In this document: positions 52,904 to 61,697 of the stretch, piece by piece
How positions within the stretch are numbered: position 1 is the first letter of the stretch
Layout: every line of letters starts with the position of its first letter
Assembly: GCF_018070465.1 (NCBI RefSeq)
Contig: NZ_JAGPXT010000005.1
Coordinates: 1-64,000, forward strand
DNA length: 64,000 bases
Origin: Micromonospora sp. C95
Lineage (GTDB): Bacteria; Actinomycetota; Actinomycetes; Mycobacteriales; Micromonosporaceae
Direction: 5' to 3'
Program-made: the position numbers and the translations under genes
The notes under the pieces: model-generated
What the model was told of the DNA's origin: nothing
The model's input: only the letters and a program-made list of their open reading frames with translations
Database searches by the model: none

Positions 52904-53803
52904 TCAGCTGGTGATGTCCTTGCGGGTGAAGCGCCAGAAGGCCAGGCCCCAGAACACGGTCGCATAGCAGATCGCCGAAACCGTGCCCCGGACGATGTCG
53001 TCGGTCTGCACGGGGGTGGAGAGCAGTCCCAACCACGCGGTGCTGTAGTGGGTCGGCAGGAACGACCGGATCGCGCCGAGCGCGGTGATCTGATCCAGGA
53101 TGCTGGAGAGAATCCACAGCAGCACCGCGCCACCCACCGCGCCGAGCGCCGCGTCGGTGGTCACCGAGAGCAGGAACGCCAGGCCCGCGACCACCAGCAG
53201 GACGATCGCCAGGTACCCGAGCACCGCGAGCAGCCGCAGCAGTCCCTCGCCCGGCTCCAACTGCGCGGCGACCGTGCTGCGCAGCGGTGACCAGCCGTAG
53301 CGCAGGGTGCCGATGGCCAGTGCCGTGCCGGCGAGCAGTACCAGCGCCAGCGCCGAGTACGCGAGCGCGACCAGCAGCTTCACCGTGAGCAGTCGGGCGC
53401 GGGGCACCGGAACCGCCAACAGATAGCGCAGACTTCCCCAGCTCGCCTCGCTCGCCACCGTGTCGCCGCAGAACAGCGCGACCACCACGACCAACAGGAA
53501 CGAGGCCGACACGAAAATCGTGAAGAGGGTGAAGTTCAGCCCGCCGGAGGTGGCGAGATCGATCAGGCTGCCGAACTCTCCGCCACCGTTGTCGTCGTCG
53601 TTGGGGTCGAACTGGAACGCGATCAGGATGATCAGCGGCAACAGCACCATGAAGCCGAGCGCCAGCTGGGTACGCCGACGCGACGCCTGCCGGCGGAACT
53701 CCGCGCCGAACGGCAGCGTCCGGGCGGGCCGGTAACCGGCCGCCGCCCCCGAGGCGGCAACGGTTGTCGTGTCCCGCGTCGGCTCGACAGTCGATCCCGC
53801 CAT
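52904..53803 (-). CDS. ABC-2 type transporter permease
   Basis: A 299-residue membrane protein with about six helices and the ABC-2 permease layout: a helix near residue 50 (LALGFMVLLPLIILIAFQF), an extracellular Asp-rich loop (FDPNDDDNGGGEFG) and the cytoplasmic GDTVASEASWGSLRYLLAVPVPRAR coupling loop, given here only in part. Start ATG 53803 shares its last base with the TGA of the upstream hydrolase-ABC fusion (TGATG), so the two are translationally coupled. It is the likely membrane partner of the fusion's ATPase. Substrate unknown. Confidence 0.9.
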   Translation of the reverse strand: MAGSTVEPTRDTTTVAASGAAAGYRPARTLPFGAEFRRQASRRRTQLALGFMVLLPLIILIAFQFDPNDDDNGGGEFGSLIDLATSGGLNFTLFTIFVSASFLLVVVVALFCGDTVASEASWGSLRYLLAVPVPRARLLTVKLLVALAYSALALVLLAGTALAIGTLRYGWSPLRSTVAAQLEPGEGLLRLLAVLGYLAIVLLVVAGLAFLLSVTTDAALGAVGGAVLLWILSSILDQITALGAIRSFLPTHYSTAWLGLLSTPVQTDDIVRGTVSAICYATVFWGLAFWRFTRKDITS

Positions 53804-56670
53804 CACCGGTCCCCGCTTCCCCGAGAGTTCTCGCCCACCAGGGCGAGGAAGGCATCCTCCAGGCGACGCCGGGGCACCACCCGGTCCACCGCGATCCCGG
53901 CCCGGACCAGTTCGGCGACCACCTCGCTGCGGGCGGTGCCGTTGGTGTCGACCACCAACTGCCCGTCGGCGTCGTCCAGGACCCGTACCCCACCGAGGCC
54001 GTCGAGCACGGTCCGGGCCGCGCCCGGGTCACTCACCTCGAACAGCACGCTTGGCGAGTCACCGACGATTTCCCCGACCGGCCCGGAGGCCACGATCCGG
54101 CCCTTGTTCACCACCACGGCGTGGGTGCAGGTCTGCTCCACCTCGGCGAGCAGGTGGCTGCTGACCAACACCGCCCGGCCGTCGGTGGCGTAGCGCTGGA
54201 GCACCCGGCGCATCTCGGCGATCTGCGGTGGGTCCAGCCCGTCGGTCGGTTCGTCGAGCACCAGCAGTTCCGGCAGCCCGAGCATGGCCTGGGCGATGGC
54301 CAGGCGCTGTCGCATGCCGTGGCTGTACTTGCGCACCCGTCGGTGCACCGAGGAACCCAGCCCGGCGATCTCCAGGGCCTGCTCGAAGTGGGCGTCGGCC
54401 TCCGGCCGGCCGGTCGCCCGCCAGTACGCCCGCAAGTTCTCCAGGCCGGACAGGTGCGGCAGGAATCCCGGCCCCTCCACCAGGGCGCCGATCCGCGACA
54501 GCACGGGCGAGCCGGGCACCAGTCGATGCCCGAAGACGTAGATCTCCCCCGCGGTCGGCTGGGTCAGTCCCATCAGCACCCGCAGGGTGGTGGTCTTGCC
54601 GGCGCCGTTGGGCCCGAGCAGGCCGACCACCTGACCGGGGTGCACCTCGAAGTCCACCTCGGAGACGGCCACGAAGCCGTCGGCGTACTCCTTGCGCAGT
54701 CGGCGCACGGCCAGCGGGGTGTCCGCGTACTCCGGATGCACGGAGGTGTCCTGGCGACGGTGCCGGCGGCGCAGCACGGCCACGAGCACGACGACCCCGA
54801 GCACGATCGCGGCGAGCAGCCCGACCAGGATCCAGCGCCAGAGCGCCGCCTCGGTGGGGATCGGGTCGGCGTCGACCGTCGGCAGGCTGACCGGGGTGTC
54901 GCCCACCGCGACCGCGTAGACAGTCGGCTCGATCGGGGTCGTGTAGGCCTGGTCCGAGGTGGCCACCACCAGCCGGAGCCGGTGACCGGCCGCCACCCGG
55001 TGCACGATCGCCGGCAGGGTCACGGTGACCGGCGCGGCGGCGTCGACGCTCGCCGGCAGGCCGCTGAGCCGGATCGGCGCGATCAGCCCGCTGGGCAGGG
55101 TGGCCGCCCCCTCCGGGTCGACCACGTAGAGCTTGGCGAAGAGGACGGCCTCGCCGCTGCTCGACGCGGCGCGCAGCGACACGGTCGGCGCACCGACGAT
55201 GTCGACCGCCTCGGTCAGCGGCTCGGACTCGAACCGGGCGTGCTGCCCGGGTATGTCGGCGGCCACCCCGCTGAGCAGTGAACTCAACGAGCCGGCGAAC
55301 GGCACCGAGGAGATCGCGGCGGGGTTGCCGCGGGGCGGGTTGGCCACCGGCTGGGCCGGGCCGGCCACGGCCACCTCGACGCGGGACTCGCCGCCGAGAC
55401 CGGGGTATTCGTCGATGCGGTAGCCGGTGGCGACCAGCCCACGGTCCATGGCGTCGAAGCCGGCGATCCGGGAGAACGTGAAGGTGTCGCCCGGTGAGTC
55501 ACCGTCACCCGCGACGTAGTGGTCGAGCCACTGCGCGGTGAGGAACTTGACCCGGTCGGAGTCCGTTTGTGGTCCGGAGCCGCCGTCGTGGCCGCCGGTG
55601 AACCAGGCCACCCGGACCGGGGTGCCGTTCGCGGCGATCCCCCGGGCGTTGGCATCGGCCTCGGCCAGCGGGAAGAGGGTGTCCGCCGCGCCCTGCACCA
55701 GCAGGGTGGGCGCGGTGATGCGGTCCAGCGCCCCGGCCGGACTGGACCGCCGCAGCAGGTCGACGGCGGCCTGGTCGGCCCGGCCGCTGGCGGCGATGCG
55801 CAGGTACGCGGCGCAGACGTCGGCAGCGAACCGCCCGCAGGACGGATCGGGCAGACCGCCGACGGCCGGTGCACCGGGGGCGGTGCCAGGCCCCTGGCCC
55901 GGGGCGGGGCTGGGCGGCCCGGCGCCCGGCGCGCCCTCCGGCGTCTCGGCGCCGGTGCCGGAGATCCCGGCCGGGCCGGAGCCGACGTTTCCGCCGCCGC
56001 CGAAGAAGATGCCGGCCCAGCCGGACTTGAACACGCCCTCGGTCGGCTCGCCGCCGGTGCTCTCCGGCAGGAAGGCGCGGGACAGGTCATTCCAGGTGAT
56101 CATGGGAACGATCGCGTCGACCCGCTGGTCCTGGGCGGCGAGCAGCAGTGCCAGCGCCCCGCCGTAGGAGCCGCCGACGACGCCCACCCGGGGGTCACCG
56201 GCGGCGTCGGTACGAATCTCGGGGCGTGCGGCGAGCCAGTCCAGCAACCGCTGGGCGTCGCGTACCTCGTGGTCGGGACTGTCCAGGTGGATCTGCCCGC
56301 CGCTGCGGCCGAAGCCGCGCGCGGTCCAGGTCAGTACGGCGTAGCCCCGGTCGGCCAGGTCCTCGGCGTCGGTGCGGACCGACTCCTTGGTGCCGCCGAA
56401 GCCGTGCGCGAGCAGCACCGCCGGCACCTCACGGCCAGCGCCGGCAGCACGCGGAAGATACAGAGTGGTGTCCAGGTCGACCGGCTCGTCGCCGTCCGGT
56501 CCGGACCGGACGGTGAGCATCGCGGACTCGGTACGGAAGCCCGGCCGGTCCGGCCAGACCGCCCACACCACGGCCGCCGCCAGCAGGACGACAGCCGCCG
56601 TGGCGGCGAGGGCCCGGCGACCGGTGGGCAGGGCACGTCGCAGCCGCGCGGCCGAGAACGGCGATCTCAT
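53803..56670 (-). CDS. Alpha/beta hydrolase fused to ABC transporter ATPase
   Basis: A 955-residue single polypeptide. Residues 20-40 are a membrane anchor. Residues about 45-615 are an extracytoplasmic alpha/beta hydrolase of the X-Pro dipeptidyl-peptidase/CocE type, with Ser168 in GGSYGGALA, Asp near 330 in GAADTLFPL and His near 361 in TGGHDGG, plus a beta-rich cap. A second membrane segment (about 632-655) precedes a cytoplasmic ABC ATPase (about 675-955) with Walker A LGPNGAGKTTTL, signature YSHGMRQRL and Walker B LLVLDEPTDGLDPP. Start ATG 56670 follows TACCGT (56678-56683) by 7 nt. The partner permease follows with a 1-nt overlap. Substrate unknown. Confidence 0.9.
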   Translation of the reverse strand: MRSPFSAARLRRALPTGRRALAATAAVVLLAAAVVWAVWPDRPGFRTESAMLTVRSGPDGDEPVDLDTTLYLPRAAGAGREVPAVLLAHGFGGTKESVRTDAEDLADRGYAVLTWTARGFGRSGGQIHLDSPDHEVRDAQRLLDWLAARPEIRTDAAGDPRVGVVGGSYGGALALLLAAQDQRVDAIVPMITWNDLSRAFLPESTGGEPTEGVFKSGWAGIFFGGGGNVGSGPAGISGTGAETPEGAPGAGPPSPAPGQGPGTAPGAPAVGGLPDPSCGRFAADVCAAYLRIAASGRADQAAVDLLRRSSPAGALDRITAPTLLVQGAADTLFPLAEADANARGIAANGTPVRVAWFTGGHDGGSGPQTDSDRVKFLTAQWLDHYVAGDGDSPGDTFTFSRIAGFDAMDRGLVATGYRIDEYPGLGGESRVEVAVAGPAQPVANPPRGNPAAISSVPFAGSLSSLLSGVAADIPGQHARFESEPLTEAVDIVGAPTVSLRAASSSGEAVLFAKLYVVDPEGAATLPSGLIAPIRLSGLPASVDAAAPVTVTLPAIVHRVAAGHRLRLVVATSDQAYTTPIEPTVYAVAVGDTPVSLPTVDADPIPTEAALWRWILVGLLAAIVLGVVVLVAVLRRRHRRQDTSVHPEYADTPLAVRRLRKEYADGFVAVSEVDFEVHPGQVVGLLGPNGAGKTTTLRVLMGLTQPTAGEIYVFGHRLVPGSPVLSRIGALVEGPGFLPHLSGLENLRAYWRATGRPEADAHFEQALEIAGLGSSVHRRVRKYSHGMRQRLAIAQAMLGLPELLVLDEPTDGLDPPQIAEMRRVLQRYATDGRAVLVSSHLLAEVEQTCTHAVVVNKGRIVASGPVGEIVGDSPSVLFEVSDPGAARTVLDGLGGVRVLDDADGQLVVDTNGTARSEVVAELVRAGIAVDRVVPRRRLEDAFLALVGENSRGSGDR

Positions 56671-57039
56671 TGGGCAAACGGTACGGCCCGCAACCTGAGT
56701 ATTAGCTGAGATCCGCCGTACGTCCGTTCTGATAGCCCGATCGTCATCCGGCGAAGGTCGTCTGCACAGCATGCAGTCGGCGAACCTTTGGGATGACTTC
56801 GCATCGCGGGAATTCCTGCCTTTCATCTTAATCTATACTCAAGTACGCCTATCTCCCGGGTCAGCGGTACTTACCGTGAGCGAATTGATCGCCGTTAGTC
56901 ACATCGCTCGAAGTGACGCAAACCTGACCGTCGCCGACCGAGCCCAGACCAGCAGGCTTCGATTAGTTTTCCGGTCCGGCGCACGGGACCGGCTCGTCGA
57001 CGCCGTCGGACAACCTGCGCCACGCCGGAGGAGACAACC
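56671..57039. other. Gap upstream of conservon, moderately AT-rich
   Basis: This 369-bp gap holds the leaderless -10 of the hydrolase-ABC gene (TACCGT, 56678-56683). It also has a CTGCA-CAGCA-TGCAG dyad, TATACT at 56834-56839 on the plus strand (no good -35 matched), and AAGTAC...GTACTT with 20 bp between the arms (56840-56871). I see no gene in it. The TATACT may start the conservon transcript, 200 nt upstream of its first ATG. Confidence 0.5.
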
Positions 57040-58212
57040 ATGACCGTTCCCGCTCCGCGGGTCCGTCGCCGGCCCCGGACACCGGGCCGGCTGTTGCCGC
57101 TGCTACTCGCCACCGCGCTGCTGGCGCCGGTGGCGTTCCTCGTCGGACAGGCACACGAACTCGTCGACACCGACCGTGACGTCGTCGCACGGGAGCGTCT
57201 CGGTGTCGAGTACCTGCGCGCCCTCGGCCCGGTGACCGACGCGCTTGTCGACGCGCAGAGCGCCGCCGTCACCGGCCGGCCACTGCGGCGGGACACCCTC
57301 GACCAGGCGGTCGAGCGGGCCGCCACGGTCGACGCGCGCATCGGTGGCGAGTTGAGCACCAGCGAGCGGTGGGCCGGACTCCGCGCGAAGTTGGAGGCGC
57401 TGCCCGAACGCGCGCTCACCGACCGGGAGGCCGCCTTCACCGTGTACGGCGAGGTGACCGATCTGCTGCTGGCCCTGCACGGAAAGGTCCGGGAGACCTC
57501 CGGCCTGATCCGGGACACCGGTGTCGACGCGTACTTCCTTCAGGACGGCGTCGCGGAGGAGATGCCGGAGGCCATGGTGGCCGCCGGTCGCCTCACCGAC
57601 CTGGCCGTACTGATGAACCGCCGGTCCGACGCCGAACGGATCCAGTCGCTCAGCCAACTGGCCACCCTCCGGGCCGCCGCCCTGCAACCCGCGAACGACC
57701 TGGCCAACAACCTGCGCGCGGTGGTGGAGAACACGGAGAGCGCCGACCTCGGCGCGAACGTGCTCACCCCCTTCGACGCGTACCAGCGGGCCGTCGAGAC
57801 GATGGCGCTGCACTCCCAGCCGATCGACCGGGCCGGCACGGTCGACACGACCCGACTCCTCGCGGCCCGCAACGAGGCCCAACAGGCCGCGAAGCAACTC
57901 CAGCCGGTCCTTCTCGACGAGATCGACCGGCTGCTGGTGGAGCGCCTCGACGGATTGGACCGGGATCGTCTGCTGATTCTCGGCGCGGGCGGTCTTGCCG
58001 CACTGCTGCTGGTCGGGCTCGCGGTGAGCGGCTGGATGTCCCGTCCGCGAGACACTTCAGCCACACCCACGGCCGGCGGCGCACCGGCACCGCCGGCCGG
58101 TGGCCGGTGGGACGCCGCCGGGGCACGCACCGTCGAACCGCCACCGGCGCTACAGCCGGTGGGACAGGTCCATGATCCGGATCGGTGGAGGCCCTTCGAT
58201 GCTGCTCGATAG
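57040..58212 (+). CDS. Conservon-linked membrane sensor-like protein
   Basis: A 390-residue protein with a basic N terminus, one helix near residues 17-36, a long helical extracytoplasmic domain (about 40-305) and a second helix near 310-330, then a Pro/Ala-rich cytoplasmic tail. The arrangement resembles the nitrate-sensing-type extracellular domain of the following histidine-kinase-like protein, but without a kinase domain. ATG 57040 has GGAGGAG six bases upstream. Its 3' end overlaps the kinase gene by 14 nt. It looks like an additional partner of the conservon; its signal is unknown. Confidence 0.65.
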   Translation: MTVPAPRVRRRPRTPGRLLPLLLATALLAPVAFLVGQAHELVDTDRDVVARERLGVEYLRALGPVTDALVDAQSAAVTGRPLRRDTLDQAVERAATVDARIGGELSTSERWAGLRAKLEALPERALTDREAAFTVYGEVTDLLLALHGKVRETSGLIRDTGVDAYFLQDGVAEEMPEAMVAAGRLTDLAVLMNRRSDAERIQSLSQLATLRAAALQPANDLANNLRAVVENTESADLGANVLTPFDAYQRAVETMALHSQPIDRAGTVDTTRLLAARNEAQQAAKQLQPVLLDEIDRLLVERLDGLDRDRLLILGAGGLAALLLVGLAVSGWMSRPRDTSATPTAGGAPAPPAGGRWDAAGARTVEPPPALQPVGQVHDPDRWRPFDAAR

Positions 58213-60757
58213 GCTCCGGATCCGGGGCAAGCTCACCCTGCTGGTGACCATTCCCCTGCTCTGCATGCTGGGGCTGACCCTGCCGGTGGTCCTGGAACGA
58301 GCCGGAGTGGCCCAGCGGGCCGGCGAGATCGACCAGACCGTCCAGCTCGCCAGCCGGGTCGGCACCCTGCTCCAGCACCTGCAGCGGGAACGCATGCTCG
58401 CCATCGGCCTCCTGCTCGGGCAGGTCGAACGCAGCGCGCTGGTGCAGGAGATCGCGGAGGTGGACGACCGGATCGTCGACCTGCGGGTCGACTTCGACGA
58501 CGAGCTGCCGGCCGAGGTGGACAGGGCACTCGACGGCGTGGCGCAACTGGCCGAGGTACGCACGGCCGTACTGGCCGGCGAGGCGACGCCGCCACAGGTG
58601 ATCGGGGCGTACGGGCCGATTCACCTTGCCTTGATCGACTCGTTGCGGCTGCCCTTCGACGTGGACACCCGGACCCCGGCCGGACGGCAGACGCTGGCCC
58701 TGGACAGCATCCTGCGCAAGAGCGAGGGACTCAGCGGCGGTGGTGCCCTGATCGTGCTGGTCGCCGCCGCACCGAACCCGCAGCTCGCCACCGCATTCGT
58801 GGCCAACATGGCGACCCTGCAGTCGGAGAGCAACAAGATGCTCGGCCTGCTCACTCCGGAGCAGCAGGCGCTCGTCAACATCGAGCAGACCGCGGTGGAC
58901 GCCCGGACCAACCCGGAGTTCCTGCAACAGAGCGCGCTCGACCCGGCGGCGGCGGTGGCGGACATCCCTGTCCAGGCGCTCTTCCCGACCGTCTCCTCGC
59001 TGATCACGCTGGGTCAGTTCGTCGAGAAGAAGCTGGTCGCCGACGTGACCGCCGAGGTACGCGCCCAACGGCAGGCGGCGCTGGCCGGGGCGTACTGGGT
59101 GACCGGCCTGGTCGCGATGATCCTGGTCGGCGTGGTGCTGCTCGCCCTGGCCATCGGCCGCACGGTGACCGGGCCGCTGACCCGGCTGACCCGTTCCGCG
59201 GACCGGGTCGCCCGGGTCGCCGAGTCCGAACTGGTCCGGGTGGCCGACGACGAGACCGACAACGCCCAACCCGTCCGACTCGATCCGGTCGACGTCCGCG
59301 CCCGGGACGAGGTCGGCGACCTGGCCCGGGCCTTCGAACGGGTGCAGAACACCGCCGCCAGGCTGGTGGAACGGCAGGCGGCGAGCCGACGCAACGTCGC
59401 CCAGATGTTCGGTCACGTGGGCCGGCGTACCCAGAACCTGGTCGGTCGGCAGATCGCCCTGATCGACCGGTTGGAGCAGCAGGAGACCGATCCGGGACGG
59501 CTGGAGAACCTCTACCGGCTCGACCACATCTCCAGCCGGCTGCGGCGCAACGCGGGCAACCTGGTGGTGCTCTCCGGAGCGGTGGGCGACGTCGCGCACG
59601 TCGCGCCGGTTCCACTGGCCAACGTGGCCCGCCTCGCCCTCGGTGAGATCGAGGACTACACCCGGGTGGACGTCCAGGTGCCGAGCGAGGCCGCGGCGGC
59701 ACCGGCGATCGTCGGCGACCTGGTGCTGGCGCTGGCCGAACTGATGGAGAACGCCACCGTCTTCTCGCCGCCGCACACCAGGGTGCTGGTCAGCGGCGAA
59801 CTCACCGAGAGCGGCGTACAGCTCACCGTGGTGGACCACGGCATCGGCATGACCGAGGCGCGGCTGACCGACGAGAACGCCCGACTCACCCGCCGGGAGC
59901 GGCTGGACCTCGCCCCCACCGAGGTGCTGGGGCTGTTCGTGGTGGGGCGGTTGGCCCGCCGGCACCACTGGGCGGTCGGTCTGGCCGCCACCCCGGGCGG
60001 CGGTGTCACCGCCACCCTCCAGATTCCCCGTACGTCACTTGTCCTCGGGACGCCCGAGCCGGCCGGCCTACCGGTCCCGCCGGTCGGCCGGGCCGCGCCG
60101 GTGGCCGCCCTGCCGGCCCGACACCAGCTTGAACCGGTGCCACCGGCCCGGGACGCCCCGACGGCGGTGAACCTGTCCGTCCCTCCGACGGAACCGGCGG
60201 TGGCTTCGTCCGGGTTCAACCCCACGCTGCTGACCCGGGCGTCCGAGAGCATGGAGGTGTCCGAGTCCTGGGATGCGTTCGCCACCGGCCCGGAGCCCGC
60301 CGGGAACACCGACCTGGAAACCGTGACGGTGCCCCAGGCCGCACCGGTGTCGGCGGCTCCGCCGGCCCCGATGCCCGGCATCCGGCAGCGGGTCCCCGGT
60401 GCCAGCCTGCCGAGGACGGCACCGAAGGTGGGCCCGGTCGACGCCGGTGGCGTCGATCCGAGCGCCGCCCGCGCCGCTGTCGAGGCGTTCGAGTCGGGGG
60501 TACGCCGGGCCGAGCAGAGTCAGGCCGACGCCCTGCCACAGCCGGTCGCACCGCCGGCTCCCCCGGGGCTGTCCCAGCTGTCCCGCAGAGTGCCCGGCGC
60601 CAACCTGATCGAGCAGCTGCCGCAACAACCGCTCACTGAGGACCCGGGTGATCCGGCCGAGGTCCGCGATCGCATGACCGCGTTCGAGACGGGCGTGGCC
60701 CGGGCTCTGCGCGACGTCCGTAACCACCGCAGCGACGACGAAGGAACGCCACGTTGA
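58199..60757 (+). CDS. cvnA: Conservon histidine-kinase-like sensor (CvnA type)
   Basis: An 852-residue sensor. It has a membrane helix (10-30), a nitrate/nitrite-sensing-type helical extracellular domain (about 40-285), a second helix (about 300-320), a HAMP-like linker (TGPLTRLTRSADRVARV) and a dimerisation region ending LDHISSRLRRNAGNLVVLSG. The GHKL ATPase domain (about 480-615) has N-box ALAELMENATVFS and G-box VDHGIGM. A 250-residue Ala/Pro-rich cytoplasmic tail follows. ATG 58199 has GGAGG seven bases upstream. In Streptomyces conservons the kinase-like protein acts with roadblock, DUF742 and GTPase partners in development; the signal here is unknown. Confidence 0.9.
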   Translation: MLLDRLRIRGKLTLLVTIPLLCMLGLTLPVVLERAGVAQRAGEIDQTVQLASRVGTLLQHLQRERMLAIGLLLGQVERSALVQEIAEVDDRIVDLRVDFDDELPAEVDRALDGVAQLAEVRTAVLAGEATPPQVIGAYGPIHLALIDSLRLPFDVDTRTPAGRQTLALDSILRKSEGLSGGGALIVLVAAAPNPQLATAFVANMATLQSESNKMLGLLTPEQQALVNIEQTAVDARTNPEFLQQSALDPAAAVADIPVQALFPTVSSLITLGQFVEKKLVADVTAEVRAQRQAALAGAYWVTGLVAMILVGVVLLALAIGRTVTGPLTRLTRSADRVARVAESELVRVADDETDNAQPVRLDPVDVRARDEVGDLARAFERVQNTAARLVERQAASRRNVAQMFGHVGRRTQNLVGRQIALIDRLEQQETDPGRLENLYRLDHISSRLRRNAGNLVVLSGAVGDVAHVAPVPLANVARLALGEIEDYTRVDVQVPSEAAAAPAIVGDLVLALAELMENATVFSPPHTRVLVSGELTESGVQLTVVDHGIGMTEARLTDENARLTRRERLDLAPTEVLGLFVVGRLARRHHWAVGLAATPGGGVTATLQIPRTSLVLGTPEPAGLPVPPVGRAAPVAALPARHQLEPVPPARDAPTAVNLSVPPTEPAVASSGFNPTLLTRASESMEVSESWDAFATGPEPAGNTDLETVTVPQAAPVSAAPPAPMPGIRQRVPGASLPRTAPKVGPVDAGGVDPSAARAAVEAFESGVRRAEQSQADALPQPVAPPAPPGLSQLSRRVPGANLIEQLPQQPLTEDPGDPAEVRDRMTAFETGVARALRDVRNHRSDDEGTPR

Positions 60758-61218
60758 CCAGCCCGCACGTGCACGAGAACCTCGACCACCAGAGCCACGG
60801 AGACCTCAGCCCCGAGGCCCGCACCTTCAACTGGCTGCTGGACTCCTTCACCTCCGGAACCGCGGGGGTGCTGGAGGCGATCGCCGTGTCGTCGGACGGC
60901 CTGCTGATGGCCATGTCCGCGATCAAGGACCGGTCCAACGCGGAACGTCTCGCCGCGGTCGTCTCCGGCATGACCAGCCTCGCCGGCGGTGCCGCCAGCT
61001 GGTACGCGTTGGGCGGCCTGAACCGGGTGGTGGTGGACATGGCCGAGGGCTATCTCCTGATCAGCGCGATCAGCAGTGGTTCGGTGCTCGGCGTGGTCGC
61101 CGACCGGTCGGCGAACCTGGGCACCGTCGCCTACGAGATGACCCTCTTCGCCGGCCGGGCCGGTGGGGCGCTCACCCCGCGGCTGATCGCCGAGCTCAAG
61201 AACTCCGTACAGCAATGA
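60754..61218 (+). CDS. cvnB: Roadblock/LC7 domain protein (CvnB type)
   Basis: A 154-residue cytoplasmic protein of the roadblock/LC7 family. The N terminus (about 20 residues) is disordered; the domain includes LLDSFTSGTAGVLEAIAVSSDGLLMAMS and LNRVVVDMAEGYLLISAISSGS, described here in part. Such proteins bind the small GTPase and regulate its activity. TTG 60754 overlaps the kinase TGA by four bases (TTGA), so it is translationally coupled. Second core component of the conservon. Confidence 0.93.
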   Translation: MTSPHVHENLDHQSHGDLSPEARTFNWLLDSFTSGTAGVLEAIAVSSDGLLMAMSAIKDRSNAERLAAVVSGMTSLAGGAASWYALGGLNRVVVDMAEGYLLISAISSGSVLGVVADRSANLGTVAYEMTLFAGRAGGALTPRLIAELKNSVQQ

Positions 61219-61697
61219 ATCCCGACGCCGCCGGTGCCGAACAGGAGCCGGTGATACGCATCCGGCCCTACCTGCGCGAGTCCTCCCCGGCCGGCTCCGC
61301 CGGCCCGGCAGGCGCACCGGCGGCGATCGGACCGGAGACGGAGGAGGTCGGGCCGAGCGGACCTCGCCCCTTCGTGCTGACCGCCGGCCGGGTGGCCGGT
61401 GCCGATCCGACGATCGGCCTGGAAACCCAGGTGACCGCCCGACCGACAACCGAATCCTGGAGCGTCACGGCCGCCCGGCTGGCCCCGGAACTCCAGGCGA
61501 TCGTGGCGCTCTGCGGTGAGCCGATCTCGGTGGCCGAGATCTCCGCCAAGACCCGGTTGCACTTCGGCGTGACCCGGGTGCTGGTGGGCGATCTGCGCGC
61601 CGCCGGCCACCTGGACGTACACGTGACCGACGCCGACGACGCCCTCGACCCCGACGTCATCCTGCGAGTGATTGATGGACTCCGTGCAATCTCCTGA
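61215..61697 (+). CDS. cvnC: DUF742 protein (CvnC type)
   Basis: A 160-residue cytoplasmic protein. An Ala/Pro-rich N-terminal half (VIRIRPYLRESSPAG) leads to the DUF742 winged-helix-like domain (RPFVLTAGRVAGADPTIGLE; ISVAEISAKTRLHFGVTRVL). Streptomyces CvnC proteins connect the kinase and GTPase. ATG 61215 overlaps the roadblock stop by four bases (ATGA). Its 3' end overlaps the GTPase gene by about 23 nt. Confidence 0.93.
   Translation: MNPDAAGAEQEPVIRIRPYLRESSPAGSAGPAGAPAAIGPETEEVGPSGPRPFVLTAGRVAGADPTIGLETQVTARPTTESWSVTAARLAPELQAIVALCGEPISVAEISAKTRLHFGVTRVLVGDLRAAGHLDVHVTDADDALDPDVILRVIDGLRAIS

Noticed and set aside
56805..56840. SigR-type promoter (GGGAAT...GTT) near the conservon
   Set aside because: GGGAAT is present but no GTT at 18-19 bp follows.
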